From contig JAITMI010000038.1 of assembly GCA_031277435.1 (NCBI GenBank), forward strand, positions 1 to 8,759: 8,759 nucleotides of DNA, given 5' to 3'. The stretch's first letter is position 1, and every line of letters starts with the position of its first letter. This document shows, piece by piece, positions 5,707-8,759 of this stretch. Under the pieces are notes generated by a model that ran no database searches, was not told the DNA's origin, and saw only the letters and a list, made by a program, of their open reading frames with translations. This stretch comes from Pseudomonadales bacterium. Lineage in GTDB: Bacteria > Pseudomonadota > Gammaproteobacteria > Pseudomonadales > Pseudohongiellaceae. Made by a program: the position numbers and the translations under genes.

Positions 5707-7256
5707 GTAAAGATGGCATGACGGAAAAATCTCTGGTTACTACAAATTCTGGCCGCTCACTTCAGGTACAAATAGCCGGCAAGCAGTTGAGTATCGCCGC
5801 GCAGTTGGATGATGATATTTTGCGGCAGCGGTGGGTGGCGGTGCTTAAAAAGATTCCGCGTTATGCGGCCGTTGAGGTCCTGTCGAATGGACAGTCGATT
5901 GATCAGAAGCTGCTTGAGGCGTTTGAGAAGGCGGATAAGACCAACTGGATATTGTGGCGCAAGCTTTCCATTAGCAGCACCCTGCTATGGTCTCCAGAAT
6001 TGATTGAGAGGTTTGTTAGTCGTTGGGAATGGGGCAGGAAGCCGGGGGATAAGTGGCGAAATGCACGGGAAACGGATGTGGAAGGTCTTTCCTCGAATAC
6101 CGCCCTGCCATGGTCGGCAGAATTGATTGATCGGTATATTAATCGCTGGGGTTGGCACTGGCTTTCCTCAAGCAGTGCCCTGCCATGGTCTCCAGAATTG
6201 ATTGAGAGGTTTGTTGATCGCTGGGAATGGAAAGAGTGGACGCGATGGGGGGCGTTTGAGGAGTGGGAGGAGTGGAAGAGCATGGATGGCCTTTCCTCAA
6301 ACGAAGCCCTGCCATGGTCGATCGAGTTGATTGAGCGGTATATCGATCGCTGGTGTTGGTACGGTCTTTCCAGGAACACCGCCCTTCCATGGTCGCCAGA
6401 ATTGATTGATCGATATGCTGATCGCTGGCAGTGGGTTCATCTTTCCAGGAACACCGCCCTTCCATGGTCGCCGGAATTGATTGATCGATATGCTGATCGC
6501 TGGCAGTGGGGTCATCTTTCCAGGAACACCGCCCTTCCATGGTCGCCGGAATTAATTGAACGGTATATTAATTGCTGGAAATGGGATAACTCCGGCATGA
6601 ATAGCCTTTCTGAAAACACTGCCCTGCCATGGTCGGCTGAATTGATTGAACGGTATATTGATCACTGGAGGTGGGATGATCTTTCCAGAAACACTGCCTT
6701 GCCATGGTCGCCAGAATTGATTGAACGGTATATTGATCGCTGGAGGTGGGATAATCTTTCCAGAAACACCGCCTTGCCATGGTCGTCAGAATTGATTGAA
6801 CGATATGCTAATCGATTTAAATGGCATGATATTTCCAGAAATATTACCTTGCCATGGTCGCCCGAATTGATTGAGCGACATGTTAATCGCTGGAGCTGGG
6901 TCTGGCTTTCCAAAAATACCTCCCTACCCTGGTCGCCTGAACTTATTGATAAGTTTGTTGATCGCTGGGACTGGAGGTGGCTTTCCAAAAATACCGCCCT
7001 ACCCTGGTCGCTTGAACTCATTGAGAAATTTGTTGATCGCTGGGACTGGAGGCTGCTTTCCACAAATACCGCCTTACCCTGGTCGCCCGAACTTATTGAG
7101 AAATTTGCTGGCCGCTGGCACTGGAGGAATATTCCCAGAAACATAACCGTCCCTAGGCTATCGCATACAGATATTGAAAACATTATGGGAGCTATCAAAG
7201 ATACTCCAACTCCGAGCTCCGACCTAGACGGCTTTGACGATGACATACCTTTCTGA
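5703..7256 (+). CDS. Trp-rich 25-residue tandem-repeat protein with SSB-like C-terminal tip
   Basis: A 517-residue protein, start ATG at 5703 overlapping the previous stop (ATGA). Residues 1-87 form an N-terminal region of no family I recognise. Residues 88-476 are fourteen tandem repeats, basic unit 25 residues, with consensus LSxNTALPWSPELI followed by ERYIDRWxWxx. The PWS, ELI and RWxW positions are nearly constant. Repeats 1, 3 and 7 carry insertions of 16, 18 and 5 residues, all at the same phase right after the WxW pair, so that site is probably an exposed loop. A degenerate fifteenth half-unit (477-490) precedes a Ser/Thr/Pro linker and the acidic end DLDGFDDDIPF. The last seven residues, FDDDIPF, match the end of E. 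coli SSB, the docking peptide for RecQ, PriA, RecO, exonuclease I and others. The repeats probably form a helical solenoid acting as a binding scaffold. Function is inferred only; it presumably works with the co-translated PLD/J protein. Confidence 0.9.
   Translation: MSKDGMTEKSLVTTNSGRSLQVQIAGKQLSIAAQLDDDILRQRWVAVLKKIPRYAAVEVLSNGQSIDQKLLEAFEKADKTNWILWRKLSISSTLLWSPELIERFVSRWEWGRKPGDKWRNARETDVEGLSSNTALPWSAELIDRYINRWGWHWLSSSSALPWSPELIERFVDRWEWKEWTRWGAFEEWEEWKSMDGLSSNEALPWSIELIERYIDRWCWYGLSRNTALPWSPELIDRYADRWQWVHLSRNTALPWSPELIDRYADRWQWGHLSRNTALPWSPELIERYINCWKWDNSGMNSLSENTALPWSAELIERYIDHWRWDDLSRNTALPWSPELIERYIDRWRWDNLSRNTALPWSSELIERYANRFKWHDISRNITLPWSPELIERHVNRWSWVWLSKNTSLPWSPELIDKFVDRWDWRWLSKNTALPWSLELIEKFVDRWDWRLLSTNTALPWSPELIEKFAGRWHWRNIPRNITVPRLSHTDIENIMGAIKDTPTPSSDLDGFDDDIPF
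5964..7130 (+). repeat. Fourteen tandem coding repeats, 75-bp unit
   Basis: In-frame direct repeats with unit starts at 5964, 6087, 6162, 6291, 6366, 6441, 6516, 6606, 6681, 6756, 6831, 6906, 6981 and 7056. Nearly every unit contains CCNTGGTCG for Pro-Trp-Ser. The units at 6366 and 6441 differ at only two of 75 bases, and the following unit (6516) continues the match for half its length. The units at 6606-6756 and 6906-7056 form further similar clusters. This pattern indicates recent local duplication by slippage or unequal recombination in an array whose outer units are older. Stop-free frames on the minus strand through the array are a by-product of the repeats. Confidence 0.95.
7233..7253 (+). 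other. SSB C-terminal tip mimic (FDDDIPF) just before the stop
   Basis: Codons TTT GAC GAT GAC ATA CCT TTC are followed directly by TGA. The encoded acidic-plus-IPF end, at the free C-terminus and after a flexible Ser/Thr/Pro linker, is the arrangement by which bacterial SSB recruits its partners. The protein has no visible OB fold, so it is not itself an ordinary SSB. Confidence 0.8.
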
Positions 7257-7298
7257 TCAAGAGGGTATGAAGCTCAACCATTTGGCTTCTTCGGGACG

Positions 7299-7317
7299 CC
7301 GAGCGAAACTCGCTTGG
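7299..7317 (+). terminator. Hairpin downstream of the two-gene operon
   Basis: CCGAGCGA (7299-7306) pairs with TCGCTTGG (7310-7317) around AAC, giving eight pairs including one G-U. It lies 43 bases after the repeat-protein stop. No T-tract follows, so intrinsic termination would be inefficient; it may only stabilise the 3' end. Confidence 0.3.
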
Positions 7318-7535
7318 AGCGCCATCATAAGCGCCGCCATCTATGCACGTAGCGACGCTCGAAGCTGGCGGAATAGATGGATGCCCGCCAAACTGCCGCC
7401 ATAACATAATTAGCCTCGGTTTTCACAGATTTATTTTTCACACAACTATCAAAAACCTCTGAAATAACTATTTTCTTCTTACATACTCCCCCAACACTAC
7501 AGGACGACCCGGCCAGATGTTTGTAGCACGCAGGC

Positions 7536-7558
7536 TGGGCTGGGCGCAACCAAGCCCA
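7536..7558. repeat. Short palindrome of dispersed-repeat type
   Basis: TGGGCT (7536-7541) and AGCCCA (7553-7558) flank GGGCGCAACCA. The wording, read on the minus strand as GTTGGGCTTGGTTGCGCCC, resembles GTTGGG...CCCAAC-type dispersed repeats common between genes in gammaproteobacteria. Only one copy is visible here. Confidence 0.35.
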
Positions 7559-7626
7559 ACATTTAAACCACACAAGGCCGTGACGACATTAAGAATGCGA
7601 TTTATTTTTGATCTAAAAATAAAATT

Positions 7627-7632
7627 TATAAT
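7627..7632 (+). promoter_or_regulatory. Candidate -10 element of the RES-like gene
   Basis: A perfect TATAAT in very AT-rich DNA, 60 bases before the ATG at 7693. The best -35-like hexamer, TTGATC (7608-7613), is only 13 bases away, too close for a standard sigma-70 promoter, so the -35 is uncertain. Confidence 0.35.
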
Positions 7633-7692
7633 TCAATGCTTGGCTTCTCTTCGACGGCCAACCTACCTAGCTGGATAGCTACAACTTGATTA

Positions 7693-8607
7693 ATGGCCTT
7701 AAATATGGAACCAAAATTAAAAAACCTTATAGATTGTAAATCAAAAGTTGAGTGCAGTAATTTAGCGCTACAACACTCCTCCACTTATATCCATCAGCTA
7801 ACAGATCACATAAATAACTCCTGCAAGCTTTCTAGCATAGACATCAATAATAAAATTGATTACTTGGCAGGCTGCTTAACTATTACTCTTGACTTCCCAA
7901 CGCAAGAGCTAGAGTTTTTAAGAGCCAGAATGTGTGAAGATGAGAAATTTTGTTATGCTGATGATTTGTCGTATATAAAAAATACCACGCCCACATTTCC
8001 CAAAATTGGCAGGCTAAATCTTGCGGGGAGTGCACTATTCTATGGCTCCGTGATAGTTAAAAAAGACGACTCCGCATTGCGAGTTGCTTTGTCTGAAGTT
8101 GGCGCAAAAGAACTTGATCACCTAAACGTACTCCGATCCTATCAAAAAGCAGGATGCGACTTATGTTTGAGAATTATTGGAATTTGGGACTATGTTAGGC
8201 GTGATGAGCGACCATACTATATAGGCATTGATGTCTTTGAATACTATAAAGAAGCAAGAGCATATATGGGTAAGAAATTCTCTCCTGAATTACTTTTAGC
8301 CTATGAACTTACAGATCGTTTTTTCGCTGATATTTTATCTCGCAAAGGCAGTGAAGCATTGTATCAGGTCACGTCGACTCTTAGCTCCATTTTCATGAGC
8401 GAACACATTGACGGCGTTCTTTACTCATCAGTACACGCCAAAGGAGAGCCTGTAGTGGCTTTAACCCCCGCAGCAGTTGATTCAAAGTTAGAGCACCGAC
8501 TTGCTTGCCATGTTATGGTTGAGAAGTGTTATGGTTATGAGTTCTACAAGTATAAAACTATCGCAAAAGCATCCATCACTAAAAATACGAGCAAACTTAA
8601 TTGGTGA
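7693..8607 (+). CDS. RES-domain-like protein, possible NAD+-degrading toxin
   Basis: A 304-residue protein with features of the RES family in the right order: LRAR (76-79), PKIGRLNLAGSALFYGS (103-119) matching the family's 'gRlN..G...lYla' segment, A-L-S-E-V with the conserved glutamate (E135), and near the C-terminus YQVTSTLSSIF (224-234) then DGVLYSSVHAKGEPVVAL (240-257), matching the 'DGi.Y.Ss' end with its serine. Characterised RES toxins (for example MbcT of MbcTA and Res of Res-Xre) destroy NAD+. This protein is longer than the common toxin-antitoxin forms, with about 70 extra N-terminal residues, and no Xre-type antitoxin is visible on either side. ATG 7693 is the first start after an in-frame TGA at 7687; ATG 7705 is an alternative, and neither has a good ribosome binding site. 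Codon use is far more AT-rich than in the core genes, suggesting horizontal acquisition. Confidence 0.72.
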   Translation: MALNMEPKLKNLIDCKSKVECSNLALQHSSTYIHQLTDHINNSCKLSSIDINNKIDYLAGCLTITLDFPTQELEFLRARMCEDEKFCYADDLSYIKNTTPTFPKIGRLNLAGSALFYGSVIVKKDDSALRVALSEVGAKELDHLNVLRSYQKAGCDLCLRIIGIWDYVRRDERPYYIGIDVFEYYKEARAYMGKKFSPELLLAYELTDRFFADILSRKGSEALYQVTSTLSSIFMSEHIDGVLYSSVHAKGEPVVALTPAAVDSKLEHRLACHVMVEKCYGYEFYKYKTIAKASITKNTSKLNW

Positions 8608-8692
8608 ATCCGCCGACTCAATACCCGTATAAAATCAGCACGTAATTGAATGGACTCGCCCAAGCCGAGGCGTCAAAGCGCCACGGTGGCAT

Positions 8693-8706
8693 TATCCTAT
8701 TGGATA
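8693..8706. repeat. Small hairpin near right edge
   Basis: TATCC (8693-8697) pairs with GGATA (8702-8706) around a four-base loop. A GGCG/CGCC pair (8669-8672 and 8679-8682) lies just before it. Two adjacent stems ahead of a possible start codon could be regulatory or the end of a mobile element; the window stops too soon to tell. Confidence 0.3.
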
Positions 8707-8731
8707 GGCCAACGACAGCGAGGACGAGCCC

Positions 8732-8759
8732 ATGCAAAAGCATACCCTAAACCAAGATG
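8732..8759 (+). CDS. Possible start of a further gene, partial
   Basis: An ATG at 8732 opens a frame (MQKHTLNQD) that runs to the window edge, preceded by GAGG at 8720-8723, eight bases upstream. Only nine codons are visible, so this is a suggestion based on the ribosome binding site alone. No family can be named. Confidence 0.3.

Larger units (their letters stand above)
7257..7692. other. Intergenic region without a supported gene
   Basis: These 436 bases contain a hairpin soon after the repeat-protein gene (7299-7317), a GC-rich stretch to about 7400, an AT-rich stretch, a palindromic TGGGCT...AGCCCA segment (7536-7558), and then very AT-rich DNA with a TATAAT (7627-7632). Short reading frames on both strands here lack ribosome binding sites and protein-like composition. 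A decayed insertion or mobile remnant is possible, but nothing identifiable remains. Confidence 0.5.

Noticed and set aside
5964..7130. Regular 75-base direct repeats as a possible CRISPR or non-coding satellite array
   Set aside because: The units are contiguous without spacers, stay in frame, and vary mostly in a way that preserves the PWS, ELI and RWxW residues. They are coding repeats.
5903..7246. Long minus-strand open frames through the repeat array, up to 194 codons
   Set aside because: Repeating units without a stop in one antisense frame give long frames automatically. They are Ser-rich, have no family features and oppose a coherent plus-strand protein.
7325..7573. An 82-codon minus-strand frame (MWFKCWAWLR...)
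   Set aside because: It begins inside the TGGGCT palindrome and has no ribosome binding site or family-like sequence; it is likely a by-product of a dispersed repeat.

Overview
The window reads as chromosomal DNA of a gammaproteobacterium. The evidence is a molybdenum-cofactor gene (moeA) with E. coli-like motifs, a lipoprotein with a standard lipobox, and GC-rich codon use in the first four genes. A genus cannot be fixed from the sequence. Positions 1-3870 look like ordinary core genome: a TPR-type lipoprotein (minus strand, running off the left edge), moeA (minus, stop overlapping an alternative lipoprotein start), a short repeat-rich spacer with two hairpin arms in opposite orientation, a TauE/SafE-type membrane protein (plus), and an RmlD-like SDR oxidoreductase (minus). 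The last two converge and overlap at their 3' ends.

From about 3871 the content becomes accessory. A 384-base spacer leads into two plus-strand genes overlapping by ATGA. The first encodes a single-HKD phospholipase D-fold (nuclease-like) domain, a long helical/coiled-coil region and a C-terminal J-domain-like segment with an intact HPD motif. The second encodes a protein built from fourteen tandem 25-residue Trp-rich repeats and ends exactly in FDDDIPF, the C-terminal tip of bacterial single-stranded-DNA-binding protein (SSB). I recognise no named system with this architecture. The working inference is a DNA-processing or defence-type module: a nuclease-like effector with a chaperone-recruiting J domain, plus a repeat scaffold that may dock on SSB-interacting replication and repair proteins.

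Positions 7257-7692 hold no convincing gene and turn AT-rich. They are followed by an AT-rich gene (7693-8607) that resembles the RES family of NAD+-degrading toxins, with no partner antitoxin visible. The last 150 bases contain small hairpins and the possible start of another reading frame. The change of base composition, the orphan toxin-like gene and the repeat-built gene together suggest an acquired island from about 3.9 kb onward. No integrase, tRNA or clear attachment site is visible in the window.
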